From positions 42,167,655 through 42,231,654 of the forward strand of contig CM037792.1 of the NCBI GenBank assembly GCA_021229015.1: a stretch of 64,000 nt of DNA, read 5' to 3'. This document shows, one piece after another, positions 23,726 through 35,169 of the stretch (the first letter of the stretch is position 1; each line of letters opens with the position of its first letter). The notes under the pieces were generated by a model. That model was not told the origin of the DNA and made no database searches. It saw only the letters and a list, made by a program, of their open reading frames with translations. A program made the position numbers and the translations under genes. The stretch is from Solen grandis. Its lineage: Eukaryota; Mollusca; Bivalvia; Adapedonta; Solenidae.

Positions 23726-24578
23726 CAAAGTCGTATTTGAGAACGGCTGAGAAATGTCACACATTTGAATTACCATGTCACCCAGGGACGCTCAGTGGAC
23801 GTCGAGGAGATTACTGAACAAGATGCGACTACCTTAAAAAAAAACATCACTTTTTCCCCAAGAGCCCATGATGCCATTCAGAATGCATTTCAATCATACA
23901 AGAAACTTATTTCCCGAGGAAGAATGCCCGGGGGTCACCATCCCCTGTTAATGAATTCTTGACCTGGGCCTGATCATTAGAAATTTACATTTTAACTGTC
24001 GTAACGACATGATTTGGGGTAAGAAACTGACAGTGGCGTAGCTTGCTATACGCCGAATACGCACGTGCGCCCCGGGAGATATATTTTAATGATTCTTAGT
24101 GTCTGAAACTACATTATTGTATCTTTATATGAAACTGAGACTGCATAATTCAACTATCCCTAAATTACGAAATCCTTAGAACTTCCGGGGGCATCGCCCA
24201 TCGGGGCCCCGCCAGGCCATATGCCTTGGACCTGTAAGACATATAAGGAGGACAAAACTGAGTGTACGCACAAACACGCAGACATAGTTTTTTTTTCTTC
24301 ATTTGTAAAAAGTACATCAACATTTCAAAATATAGATATTACTTTATATAGATACAATTCATTCTTAAGTATTTCATAAATACAGGCATAAACTATTCAA
24401 TTTTACAAACATAACTTTAATTCCCTACAAGCTATCAATCCTACTGATGGCACGCATTCCGAGATATTGTAACTGCTGTTGTATATTAACTGATATATCG
24501 GCCCAACACCTATCACTGTAAAAAGCAACAACACTCAACAACAACAAACCACTACCAACAAAACAACAAGAAACAACA

Positions 24579-24613
24579 AAAAAAAAAATTAAAAAAAAAA
24601 AAAAAAAAAAAAA
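24579..24613 (+). repeat. poly(A) tract
   Basis: About 32 A residues interrupted by TT. Confidence 0.9.
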
Positions 24614-24884
24614 TTAAACGTGTATTCTTCTTAATGACTGTGTTTTGCTTTGTAAGCAAATGCGTCCGACTTGAGACATTTGTGTTTAAGGTGGTAATAC
24701 ATCTATCATTAAATTGTGCCCATGGTTCACCAACTTACCATGGGAATTCCTTTCTTGACTTTGAGCAAACGAGCCTGTATCTCCAAGTCAATGGATGCTT
24801 GCATCTGCCTTGAAGTATTTTTTAAGCATTCGTAGGACAATGATTATAAGACCAGCATTTTTGATGTAAATACAATAGTTTCAA

Positions 24885-25028
24885 TTTAATCCTATTTCTT
24901 TTAAGTCGAATTGAAGACAAGGTTTTTACAACTCCTACTAATCTCGATAGTTACAGGGTTGGATAATTTGAATTAGTATTTAGCTCCACGAAAGATTCTA
25001 TCCCCCCCAGCGAGATTCGAACCCGGAT
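24885..25028 (-). mobile_element. SINE family 2, copy 3
   Basis: Contains TTTTTACAACTCCTACTAAT, CAGGGTTGGATAATTTG and GAGATTCGAACCCGGATCC in the family order. The tRNA-like end is cut short after the B-box-like motif. Confidence 0.6.
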
Positions 25029-25203
25029 CCATCTTATTCGCTGTTTTATAAATGTATTTTTTATGGAATGCGTATGTTTATACCGTCTACCATTCAGTTT
25101 TCAGCTATATGATGAAGCTTTATGATGATATTTACGTTTTCGTTCAACAATTTCATGAAAATCAAATACTAACTGTATGCATTAGAGTTGACTTGACTAT
25201 TTG

Positions 25204-25440
25204 AGTTTACCGTCGCTTCCACAGTATTTCAGTCATATAGCGACGTCCAGCTAATTACAGTGGAGGAAGACCCCGAATGCACGGAGGCATCTGGGCAGAA
25301 CCACTGACCTACCGCAAGCCAGTTGGAAGGCTTCCTCACATGAAAATCCGACTTACCCTGCCGGGATTCGAACTCACGCGGTGAGGGGCTGAGTGAGTGC
25401 TAAAGTCAGCTACTTTACTCTATCGGCCACGGAGGCCCCG
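25204..25440 (-). mobile_element. tRNA-headed SINE family 1, near full length
   Basis: Read on minus, it starts GGGGCCTCCGTGGCCGATAG, an A-box-like region, and carries GAGTTCGAATCCCGG as a B box about 50 bases in. A body containing CTTCCAACTGGCTTGCGG and CTGGACGTCGCTATATGACT follows, ending GAAGCGACGGTAAACTC. Pol III promoter boxes at the head of a non-coding body define a tRNA-derived SINE. Partial copies lie at 4321-4386 (head) and 17440-17600 (body and tail). Confidence 0.8.
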
Positions 25441-26067
25441 TATATGCATTAGAACTTGTTATGAACTATAAATGAAACCTGTGATGTGAACACCTGCATA
25501 TTTTTTTAAATATAGCTGATTTGTAAAAAGAAATCGACACCAATAAAAAGCAAAGATAAAACGGAAGGTATTTTTCACCCAGTTCTCAAGCGCAGATGTT
25601 CAATGGCTACGCGTTATTATTAAAGTTAATTTGCGGTAAGAAGAGGAAATACGTCTTGTTTTACTGTTTTGTTGTTGGATAATCGACTGCAAATCAGAAA
25701 TTCTAACTCACTGTAGTCCCACTTCCGGGTTGACAATACAATAATAAGCTTTTTGTGCAGATAGCTGACGTGTGGGCGAGGGGTAGATTGATACAGGGAC
25801 TTGGCTTAGAACAAGCGTAGTATAACTCATGCAAGCATATTTTTCACATAAGTTTCTGGAAAAAAAAGAAAGATATCCAGCTAACCTAAGTGAATATGTG
25901 GTTGGCAGTAGTGGGCACTAACAGACAATTTTGTCATGTTAAGATACCTAATTGGACAACTTGAACATTTTCTACTTGTAAGATAGTAAATGAATATGCG
26001 GAAAAGATTCTACATGACTAAGTGGATAAGTGGCTGCCAGATATATGCTACCTTGTCATTTTATACT

Positions 26068-26160
26068 CGCCTGCGGTTTAGCGGATAGAGCGTGCGCCCC
26101 GAAACTGGCGTGTCGTAGTCTCGATCCTTAGCTACGACATACAAAAGTCGTTAATTGGTA
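26068..26160 (+). mobile_element. tRNA-like SINE head
   Basis: GCGGTTTAGCGGATAGAGCG resembles a tRNA A box and GTAGTCTCGATCCTTAGC a degenerate B box about 45 bases later. No acceptor stem pairs across the region, so it is a tRNA-derived retroposon head rather than a functional tRNA. Confidence 0.5.
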
Positions 26161-26420
26161 CTGTATTTCAGTTTTTTTCACAGAAGACTGGTAAAGTACT
26201 GCCTCACAACTATGATATCTCGGATTTACGAGAATCTCGATAGTTCGAGGAATTTAAATATATCCCTCTCGGCTTTCGAACAATCTCGATTTACTGATAC
26301 TTAATCAGTTCGTATAAAGCGATCAGAATATAACTACAGACTTATATAAATTTTCATCTTATGGTAACTGGTGAAATAGTGAGATAAAACTTCACCGGCC
26401 GTTGGCATAAAATAAAAAGA

Positions 26421-26553
26421 AAATTTGTTTGTTTTGCATAGATATGCAATATATCTCATCGACTATGAAATTACGCGCTCGTGAAAATAATTAATAAAAG
26501 TGTATCACTACTCGATGAGATATATTCCATATCCACTAAAACAAACAAATATC
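26421..26553. repeat. inverted repeat, 40-bp arms
   Basis: TTTGTTTGTTTTGCATAGAT and CAATATATCTCATCGA on the left pair with TCGATGAGATATATTCC and CACTAAAACAAACAAAT on the right. Related in its termini to 15326-15474. Probably a small hairpin MITE. Confidence 0.75.
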
Positions 26554-26665
26554 ATCCATATATCTCAAAGCTGTTGATCTGGTTTTATACTACTCGTCAT
26601 GGAAACATGAGGCTGTGTTCACAAAACTTTAACTTTGGTTAAATTTTGTAGATCTTGTATGTTTC

Positions 26666-26907
26666 TTAACCCTTTCCCTCATAGAGGACACCATCAAAAG
26701 ACCTATGCGAACAGCATAAAACCAGATCAGCCTGCGAGTAACTCGCAGGCTGATCAGGTTTTATGCTGTTCGTTGCTCCTCAGTGGTCTGGAAATGAAGA
26801 TTTTGTAATTAAATTTGGTAAGGTTTAACTTTGGTTTTCTGCAGATCAGGCTTTATGTGTTACCTACTGAGTGCGTCAAAATGAGTCTATATGAGGGAAA
26901 GGGATAA
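26666..26907 (+). mobile_element. piggyBac-like hairpin MITE, copy 2
   Basis: Same 242-bp structure as the copy at 1979. The internal palindrome is near perfect here. The right end reads GGGATAA instead of GGGTTAA, so one TTAA is mutated. Confidence 0.85.
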
Positions 26908-27776
26908 TTAATTATATCTATATCTCAAACAAAATAGCTAATTCATTAGATGAATATGTACTATATACTATAATGTACACTATACACGTTACTGACGGAC
27001 TACTTCGTCAAAACTTTTAATTATTAAGCAGATATATATGTTCTTTCAGAAATAGATAGATTTTTACTCAAGTTTAAATTAGGCTTTAATTGTTATTTAA
27101 CAAGGTGACGTTTATTTTCTTTTTTGTTTTTGTACAGTAATTTAACGCGATTTAATATTTCATGTTTTCGCTCTGTTACCTTATATAATTTCTCCATGGG
27201 CCCACGCAACGCCAATTTAATGACAATATTTATATCATTACTTAGGTAAAAATCAATACAATAAAACACGATATAATCAAATAAATATTATACTTTTTTT
27301 TACTTTTCATAAAAAAATATCAATTAATAGCAGATGACAAAATATTCTTGGTGTTTCGCGAGTACTGAATTTTTTAAATTAATTAAAAAAAAATTTGTAT
27401 GCAGAGTTTCAAATAGGCAATGTACCATTAGTTTTAACAATATCTATTCAAGAATTGTGCCATATATGAAACACATTGTAACACATACTACAAGAATGTG
27501 CTAATAACTTAAATAAATCCCCTTTTCTGGAGGTTTTAAATATACACTAATTGATTTAAAGGTACAAAATTACGGCAAAGCATCTAGTACTCAAGTATTT
27601 CGGGGAAAATATTACTTAAACAACAACAATTTCGAAGGATATACTTAAATCATACGAATTTGTAATTGTTAAGTTTAAATGATAAGATTTGCCTTGATCG
27701 AAAAGTCAGTTTCTTACGCTAAGTCAAAAATAGCTGTGATATTTAATATTTTGACAGGCACATAAGTAATGAATCT

Positions 27777-27777
<1 letters not shown>

Positions 27778-27819
<42 letters not shown>
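27778..27819. repeat. poly(T), 42 bases
   Basis: Uninterrupted T run. Confidence 0.95.
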
Positions 27820-27822
<3 letters not shown>

Positions 27823-28942
27823 CGGTCGGTGAAACGTTCTTTCTGAAATTTTCTTTCTGTTAAGTTATTGATAAACACTTTTCGAAATCATTTTACATAT
27901 AAACAGGAAAATATAATCTGGATTTTTTTTTAAGATCAATTAAGAAGAAAAGAATTATTTATAAATAAATAAATTAGAGTCGACTTTAAACGGATATACA
28001 CCATAAAAAGCTTAAGAATATATTTAAATTCTGTTCTGCCATAGATAATTCAAATCAAATCACCACCGAATTCTTATATAAATTTATTTATTTTTATTTT
28101 CAAATGAAAGATAACGTATTCTATAAATACCTGCACGGGATAAACCATCCCTTCGAGTATTCCTCAGAATTTTTCGGGAAAATTGTCATTTATCAACGGC
28201 TATCCCTGAATTGCGTCCGCTGTGCAATATGCTCTTGAAAATACATGCATATTCAAAATCTGAATGACAACTTTTGCATGGAAATCATATCTTCAAATTA
28301 AAGAGCGATGGCTGTTAGTCAGGTACCATTTATTGCTAGAGCCCAATACTTCATACCTGGCCAGGTCTTCTGAAGTGATGTTAGGTTAAGTTTAACAGCC
28401 GCTCTATTTATAACTGTTTCATGGCATCGGTATGAAATAGCGTCACGTTAAATTAACACGGTAAAACGATCCCTGTACACGGTAGTCGAACCATTTGAGA
28501 ATCGTATTACGTGGGAAGCATAGGTCTATTCACTCAGACAAAGTAATGGCACATAAATTAAATGTAACATAATATTCATATGCAAGATTACCGCACTGAA
28601 ATAATGTTTAATTTATTTTTGTTTTCTTATTTCACTGTATGAGAAAGGGTAATGTTTGTACTGTGGCAAACAGACTTAAAAGAAAAAGAACAGAATTGCA
28701 TCATAGACATCGTCACAGATATATATATATGTCACTCGGAGAACATTACAGGAATAATTCCATGGCTCTAATTAAGCTAAGCTTGGAAACAACACAATCA
28801 TTTGTAATAAACATCTTTATGTGTTCATGTATTTTAGAAAAAAGAAGTGATTTAGTATATCTTCCAAATACCTGTTGTTGTATGAAAATGCCTTTTTAAT
28901 ATAATAGATGGCTATACCACACTATTTTGAACAGAGGGAGAG

Positions 28943-28945
<3 letters not shown>

Positions 28946-28974
<29 letters not shown>
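28946..28974. repeat. (GT)n microsatellite
   Basis: About 14 GT units following GAGAGAGA. Confidence 0.95.
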
Positions 28975-29461
28975 CCGAGGACCTGTGGTAGAGATCATGA
29001 TTACAAATCCGAGGTTATAGGTCAAGGTCGGGGTCAAGGACCTTTCAAAGTACTGGTTCAACCGAAGATGGGTCAAGAGGGAATCTAATTACTTATTCCC
29101 TACGGATTACATTTAAACATAGAACATTATTTCATGCGTATACATAAAATGTTTCTTAATATCAAATTTTATATAACTATTCAAATTATATACGCATGTA
29201 GTAGGGCTCGATAACATTGATTCTTGATAAACATGATACCACATTCTGTCCCTTATTGTAACATAACACACTTGCTGTTGACGATCTGACAATGAAGATG
29301 AGCCACGGTTATGTCAAACGGCTCTCATTAACCCGCACCCTGTTCTGGTGTAGGCGTTTATATTACACTTCTATGAAAAGGAAAAAGAAAAACACATCCA
29401 TTTAAAGACTATTTTCAATTTCGAATGTATATGCGCTTCAGTATAATGTATATTATACTAT

Positions 29462-29545
29462 ACCGAGGGGTGAGAGCGAAACTATGTTCAGTGCATATAT
29501 TTATATAAGACCATAGCTAGTTCCGCTCTAATCCCTCGATTATTT
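29462..29545. repeat. short inverted repeat
   Basis: CCGAGGGGTGAGAGCGAAAC on the left matches the reverse complement of AGTTCCGCTCTAATCCCTCG on the right with a few mismatches. The ends are enriched in TATA. Possibly a minimal hairpin element. Confidence 0.6.
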
Positions 29546-30494
29546 ATTATTAACGCAAATATGGATAAATTTCTTTAAAGGTTTGACCCCGTTAATGGCC
29601 AATATTCTGAATACCAGACAGACGATAAATTTATATATTATACCTAATGATAACACACATTTTATGTAAGTAACACCGAGCGTGACTTTTTCTGAAAAAA
29701 GAAATATGCATTGAATTAAATTCATTTGGTTCAGATTTTGTAAACAGGTTCAGTATATTCAGGTTTCGTCAGAGGACACTAATATGGTGTTCAAACGATT
29801 ATTTGATGAGCTGAAAACAATAGAATCAATTTATTCCTCACCGATCATCTCAATATCTCGAGCATTTCTTCAATATCATGTTTAATCAGTTTTCTGAACG
29901 AAAGGCTACTGAGCAAAAACACTATGGATTTTAGACCTTTTCTTCCTTCAAAATTGCCCAAAATTTTATGTTAAAAATTAAATGACATAGACAAAATATA
30001 TATTACAAACGCTAACATTTATGTAAATAATTTCAGAATGTGCGAAATTGTCAAAACATTAAATTTGCATAGAAACGATAAAATGTGACTTTTTGGACCC
30101 TTAACATTTGGCAAAGATACTTTAAATCATAATTATTTTATTACAAGAATCTTAAAATTTGGGATTTCCTCTAATATTCTACAAAAATTATAAACGAGAA
30201 ATTAAATATATATAATTCTGTGTTAACCCGCTGAAACATTCTTAATAAATATCGTTAAATCGTAAGAAGGTTGTCGAAACAAAGGTAAAACAATTTTTTA
30301 AAAATTTATATTACCTTTCAAATGTCCTACGGGCAGCATTTGAAGCCACAAGACAAATGCAGCCATTTATTTAAAGTAACAACAAGTACTGTTGATCACG
30401 TGGTCCTATGAAACACAGCGGTCCTTACAGCGGTCGTTACAGCGGTCATTTCCGAAAAATATCACCGTATTACCAACCACTCATTTTTCTTCTT

Positions 30495-30525
<31 letters not shown>

Positions 30526-30546
30526 TGCCATGGAAATGTCAAACAT

Positions 30547-31239
30547 AATGTCACATGCAAAAGGATTAAGTATCCTTACTTTACAAGTCGGTCCTCTGTT
30601 TATGTCTACCAAAGTTGAAGCCATTACCAGCTGGTAGTTCTCAGTGAAGTTCTCATTTGCTTCGACAAGGTACTCCGCTGCCCTCTCACAGTCATCAATC
30701 TCTTCCCTTTCTACATACACATCGACAATTGCCTCAGCCTTACCTGGCACACATACATCATCTGCAACTGTTACTCGTCTTGACCTTGTCCTCTTACCCA
30801 CTTGGAGACAAGGGATCTCTATACCCTCTAGAACTATCAACCCCTTACTCAGTAGCAAGTCTGCTGCCCCCTTATCACCATCCATCAATATATCAAACCC
30901 CAGAAGCGCTTCGTCTTCTATATTGGCAACTACCAGTTCGTGCACTCTACAATACGCCCCCAGAGCGACCCTGAACTCTGCTTTGCCCAGCTCCTTTATT
31001 GGTGATCCATTTGCACCTCGCAGACTGCATGACTTCTTTAACATTGGCCTCCTGCTTCTCTCTATCTTCTCGTAGACCCTCGTCGACAACACTGACCTTG
31101 CCGCACCTGTGTCTGCAGTTACCAACAACTTGACCCCCTCTATTTCCCCTTGCACATAAACCCCGTCACAAAGTCCTTTACTTTCCTTGAGCACTTGTCC
31201 AGTCTCATCAACTTTGGTTTCCTCTATGTGGCCTTTTTC
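30547..31239 (-). pseudogene. pol: Ty3/gypsy protease and start of pol, truncated
   Basis: The frame contains VTADTGAARSVLS, the retropepsin active-site DTGA motif, and later ALLGFDILMD, the matching Ile-Leu-Gly-type segment near the protease C terminus. The protease cleaves the Gag-Pol polyprotein. Coding homology ends after PFACDI, where unrelated sequence begins, so reverse transcriptase, RNase H and integrase are absent. This unit keeps the catalytic motif that the full-length neighbour has lost. The frame differs from nucleocapsid, so frameshifting is needed to reach it. Confidence 0.85.
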
Positions 31240-31241
31240 CT

Positions 31242-31538
31242 CTAACTGGACCGGCTCTCGGCCACTGGAGTGGGTCCCTTGAAGTTTAAAGTCTGATTTT
31301 CTTTGGGTGCATTTACCTCCCTCTTTCTGTTCAAGTCATCACCACGCCAATTTCTGTTTCCTGATGCATCCTGCCTCCTCTTTTCTGGGCAATCCCTTGC
31401 ATAGTGGCCTATACCATGACAGCTAAAGCATTCTACTGGTCTCCTACTTTGTACCCCTGGTTTCCTAGCCTGTACAGCTCTTTGAGCCTCTTCCAATTTT
31501 CCTAATCTTTCCAAGATCTTCATCCAAGACATTCTCAT
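31242..31538 (-). pseudogene. gag: Gag nucleocapsid (zinc knuckle), truncated unit
   Basis: Encodes CFSCHGIGHYARDC, a CCHC zinc knuckle (C-x2-C-x4-H-x4-C) that packages element RNA. It ends at a TAG after AESRSS. It lies in a different frame from the upstream capsid region, an offset shared with the other unit. Confidence 0.85.
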
Positions 31539-32821
31539 TGTCAGTTTCGCTATTGCCCTTCAGCGTCGTTCCCCAAGTATTGTTACCACTCTGTGATGCA
31601 CCCCTCTCTGGTACTCTGGAAACCTTGCCCTCATTAACCTCTTCACCTGGCACTGTTCGTCTTGTTGTCCTGTGCTTCCGGTCTGAGTTCCAGCTATTGC
31701 GAGTCTGTATAAAGTTGACTACATTGTATACAGCTTCATCTATTGTCTCCGGTTCCTTGTGAAATTCAACTTCAAATCTTATTTCATCGTCCCTAAGCCC
31801 ATCCAAAAATTTACGCACTAAATCTTCCTCTCTAGTTCTTTTGTCTCTATACCCATGTGCCTTATCGTACAACATTTTTAGGTCGGCGGCATACTCCTCA
31901 GCTGTCTCCCCAGTCTTCTGATTCCGCCGACTAAATTTCCCCGCGAATGCCCTACTTGTTTCCACCACTCTGAACCGATTGTGCATTTCCTTGATTACTT
32001 CCCGGTAATTTCTTAATGCATCTCTTGGCAGTTGTCCATACAGAAATTGTGCAGCTTGACCTTCTATGCGTGGCAGAAGCTGATCCAGACGGTCTTCATC
32101 ATTCCAATTGTGCCTCTCTGCAATTGCCTCGAATCTGGCTATCCACACAGTCCATTCCTCCTTTCCTGTAAAAGCTGGTATCTTAACATTGCTGCCCGTT
32201 CGAGTGACATACCCTCCTATTTGTTCCCACGGATTCATTCTAGGACCCACCTGCCGTCCATAACCTCCGCAGCCATCTGTCCTATGTTCAAATGCTGAGA
32301 TCCTTGGACCAGTTGAGTTAGAGTTGTCATTGAGCTGATAACCCCTTTCCTGCCTGACTGCTACTACACTGCCCCGCATTCCTATAGTCAAACTGGTCTC
32401 TGACCATCTGAGGTTCGGATCCACCATTTGCGCCATTCACCATAACAACACTAGCATCGTTCATTGACCCAATATGTTGCGGAATGTTGACATTACTTTG
32501 AGGCATTGCCTGTTTCAGTACCTTTAGCTCGGACACGACCTCCTTCAAAATACCCGAGATGTCATTTAAAACGCTTGTCTGGTTTACTAGGCCTTGATTA
32601 TTAACCGTCGTGATTGTCGGTGTGTCAACCCTTTGTAGCATATTACTTTGTTCGGGCCTTGCATCACATTGTACATGGTTTGACGATTCTGCTGAGGTTT
32701 CGTAGGCTGCTAAGCTTTGCATGCTGCTTGCCCTAGACAGTGTACCTTGGTTCTCTGGCCTTGGTTCTTGGAGCCTGAAAAACACCTCTCTGTCGCTTCC
32801 AGCAGGGGTGTGGCCTTGCAT
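31465..32821 (-). pseudogene. gag: Gag capsid region, frameshifted
   Basis: Homologous to the intact 452-codon gag at 40816-42174. Around 32342-32350 this copy lacks two single bases relative to the other (CCTTTCCTGCC against CCTTTGCCATGCC). That shifts the frame after QCSSSQA and splits it into an N-terminal piece (32327-32821) and a C-terminal piece (31465 to about 32340). The C-terminal piece retains the capsid-like WTVWIARFEAIAERHNW and YRDKRTREEDLVRKFLDGLR segments. One further substitution changes NTDRK to NSDRK. Confidence 0.85.
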
Positions 32822-32886
32822 CGCTTAATATTTAATTTCTAGGTGTAATGGGTTCGAATCTCTGGATCCTCCTTGAAAATTTGGGG

Positions 32887-32904
32887 ATCCCACTTCTGAC
32901 ACCA
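32887..32904 (-). other. primer-binding site of truncated unit
   Basis: On minus, TGGTGTCAGAAGTGGGAT follows the LTR end after 5 bases. It is complementary to the 3' end of a tRNA-Leu (ATCCCACTTCTGACA plus CCA), recalled from animal tRNA-Leu sequences. Confidence 0.8.
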
Positions 32905-32909
32905 AAATA

Positions 32910-34467
32910 TGTTACGCCCTACGGGTGCGCCTGCTTTACTCAACGTCAAAATGGCCCGTATGGAACACTGCCGGATCACTGCTGCCGGTCACCCTAGGTC
33001 TAAGATGGCCGTCTCTTGCTTTACCCCCGACAGGTCTCCAAGTCTTTAACTATCTGTGTTGTGTGGACTCCAACTTTAATAAATGAGTGGCTTTAAATTA
33101 GTAACTAGATCTAACAGGCCGTGTATTCTCACAGGGACTTAATAGTAAATAAAGACTTTTCAATGTTTACAAATTTAATAAATGAAAGTAAGTAACTTAA
33201 ATATAATATATCTAGATCTATATCACATCAGATATCACGACTCGAGTTTCACTCACAATCACAACCAGATGGCTGTATCACTCAAATGTAAATCCAAATT
33301 TACGTGTGCGATAACATAAAACGTTTCGATCAACCAGTAAGAACGTCGGGAAAATTGCGAAGTAGACTTCTAGATCTATTATTACCCGTTAAAATACTAT
33401 AAATTTATAACAAAACGTACGGTGGGCTACAAGCTGACAATAAAGTTTTAAACATCAACGTATATATAGTTTACCAAGTATGCTTTACAACTGTATCGTT
33501 ATCTAGAATAAGTATTTCTATTAAAAAATAATCATAGAAATATAGGCTCAGGGCGCGACTGTGAAATAAACAGGATATTCCCTTATAAATACACTATTAA
33601 AGCATTGAACCTAAGTTTGACTGGGAAAATGCACCACTTCAATGAGAAAAAAAATAAAACAGTCAAAATGCGGCCTAGCGTGGAATTCAGTAGCGTTGGA
33701 GTCCCCGAACTACCCGTGGACTCGGTATTTATACTAAACAGGGGTACACAGCCCACAAGTGTGAGGTTCACACCCCACACTGTGATCTGTAGACACACAG
33801 CTCACTGCGTGAACTGTGGGCTTAAAGCTCACAGAAATGGAAGCCTGTATAATACATGGCATTAATAACTCTTAACTTAATTTATATATAAAATAAATTA
33901 TAAGAAAACTAACAATAACCTCGAAACTACGCTTCCTTGAATTTGACAGTTGATTCATGTTCTAATTCTGTATATATTCTTTAAGAAAATCAAATATACC
34001 CGCCGATGCAGTTGCTAGGTAACTGCACACATAAAAATCAAAATGGCGGACGATGCTCACAACGTGAACAAGGCTAAATAACAAAAGAAAAATACGATCC
34101 TTCTACCAAGTGATCGAATACAATAAGTGTGTCAAACTAAATTCAAACATGGAATAAACAATTCTGACAAGGAAATACTGACTAGATTTACATTAAATGC
34201 GGCTTAAAATGGATAAAGTACAGCCGCGAAAACCCATGACATCAACAGGATTCTACCGTGGAAAACATAGGGGGATCAATTCTAAAGTGAATGATTTTGA
34301 GAAAAACTGGCATATTATTTTGAGTTAAGTTGTCTACCTGTAAATTTAACAAGGAGAACAACTAGCTGAATGTAGTGTCGCCAGTAATAAGCACCTAAAA
34401 TGATTTAAATACATGTATACAAAGAATGACAGAAGAACAAATAAGGTAATCCCTGTAGGGCATTACA
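32910..34467 (-). mobile_element. Ty3/gypsy LTR, shared (3' LTR of full element)
   Basis: 1,558 bp. On plus it runs from TGTTACGCCCTAC to GTAGGGCATTACA, so the LTR has TG...CA ends inside a 13-bp imperfect inverted repeat. Against the LTR at 42263-43819 I find one substitution (AATAAAG/AATGAAG near 33440) and one single-G indel (GGGG/GGG near 33738). A polypurine tract abuts its right side and a primer-binding site its left. It therefore serves at once as 3' LTR of one unit and 5' LTR of the next. Confidence 0.9.
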
Positions 34468-34482
34468 TTGCCCCCCTGTTTT
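34468..34482 (-). other. polypurine tract
   Basis: On minus, AAAACAGGGGGGCAA directly precedes the 3' LTR. This is the expected site for plus-strand DNA priming. Confidence 0.85.
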
Positions 34483-35169
34483 CCATGGCAAAACTCCTGT
34501 TGCCATACACTTTCCTGAACCATAATAGACCTTTTAAACTACCTTAAATCACACCTCATAGCTCCTTAAATATTTGACAATACAAAATAACGTATATACC
34601 AACATCTGATATACCTTAAAATACAAGATCAAACACTTTACCATATAGATCAAACATTAAGAATTTAAAAAAACTGAAATGTATACCGAAGAGTATCTGA
34701 TAAAACATAATTTCGTCGCACGTACTCACATAACCTCAGATACAAAAGTAGCGAACCACCTTAAACACTTTTTGGTACACTTTGTCATAGTCTCAAGCAT
34801 AACACATTACATAACAATGGACCAAATATGGCATCAATAAATCTCAACAACAAAAAATGACCACTTTAACTTAACTTCAGATACAAATTTTGCATTACAT
34901 GCAATTTTACAAGACCAATTTCAACAATGACATGCTAACAATCAAATAATGCACAATTAACCCTATTATTTAACCTGAGGTGTGTATAACCAGTATCATA
35001 ATAACCAACTTTTTAAGTTTAACATCTCTAAGATACTAAATACTTGGCATGTTAACTAACAGCAGTCCATATAAGTAAAATGTTTCTTTGAGCTATACAA
35101 AGTAAATTGCCTAACAATACCAAAATAGAGTTACATAACCAATTTAACAGTTAAACAAGGTAATGACAG
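34483..35169 (-). other. untranslated region between third ORF and polypurine tract
   Basis: About 690 bp, AT-rich, with no open frame of note. It belongs to the element, since it lies between the third ORF and the tract. It has no counterpart in the truncated unit. Confidence 0.6.

Larger units (their letters stand above)
26908..30546. other. intergenic, no gene supported
   Basis: AT-rich. It holds a 42-base poly(T) run (27778-27819), a (GT)n at 28946-28974, an inverted repeat at 29462-29545 and three TTACAGCGGTC-like units at 30422-30450. A poly(A) run of about 26 at 30499-30524 lies just left of the retrotransposon junction. Confidence 0.55.
30547..32909 (-). mobile_element. truncated Ty3/gypsy unit joined to the shared LTR
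   Basis: This is a near-identical copy of 40004-42262: leader, gag, nucleocapsid and the start of pol. It lies directly downstream, in transcription sense, of the LTR at 32910-34467. Homology stops abruptly at 30547 within the region between protease and reverse transcriptase, and about 22 unrelated bases then a poly(A) run follow. No second LTR is present on the left. The unit therefore shares one LTR with the full-length element, as in tandem arrays made by LTR-LTR recombination. Confidence 0.85.

Noticed and set aside
23765..23962. Short frame starting MNYHVTQGRSVDVEEITEQD just after the 61-bp array
   Set aside because: Looks protein-like in composition but is short, lacks family signatures and crosses a poly(A) run. 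Possibly a transposon scrap.
23990..24240. GC-rich block with CGGGGGCATCGCCCATCGGG as a gene fragment
   Set aside because: No frame with protein similarity; it looks like a piece of a dispersed repeat, but no second copy in this window confirms that.
26068..26160. Functional tRNA gene on plus
   Set aside because: A-box and B-box-like motifs are present but no cloverleaf can be closed.
30644..31075. Plus-strand frames of about 140 codons opposite protease (also at 40101-40532)
   Set aside because: Antisense of pol; identical in both units only because the units are duplicates.
32910..34467. Solo LTR independent of the flanking units
   Set aside because: A polypurine tract abuts one side and a primer-binding site plus gag the other, so it is shared by two units.
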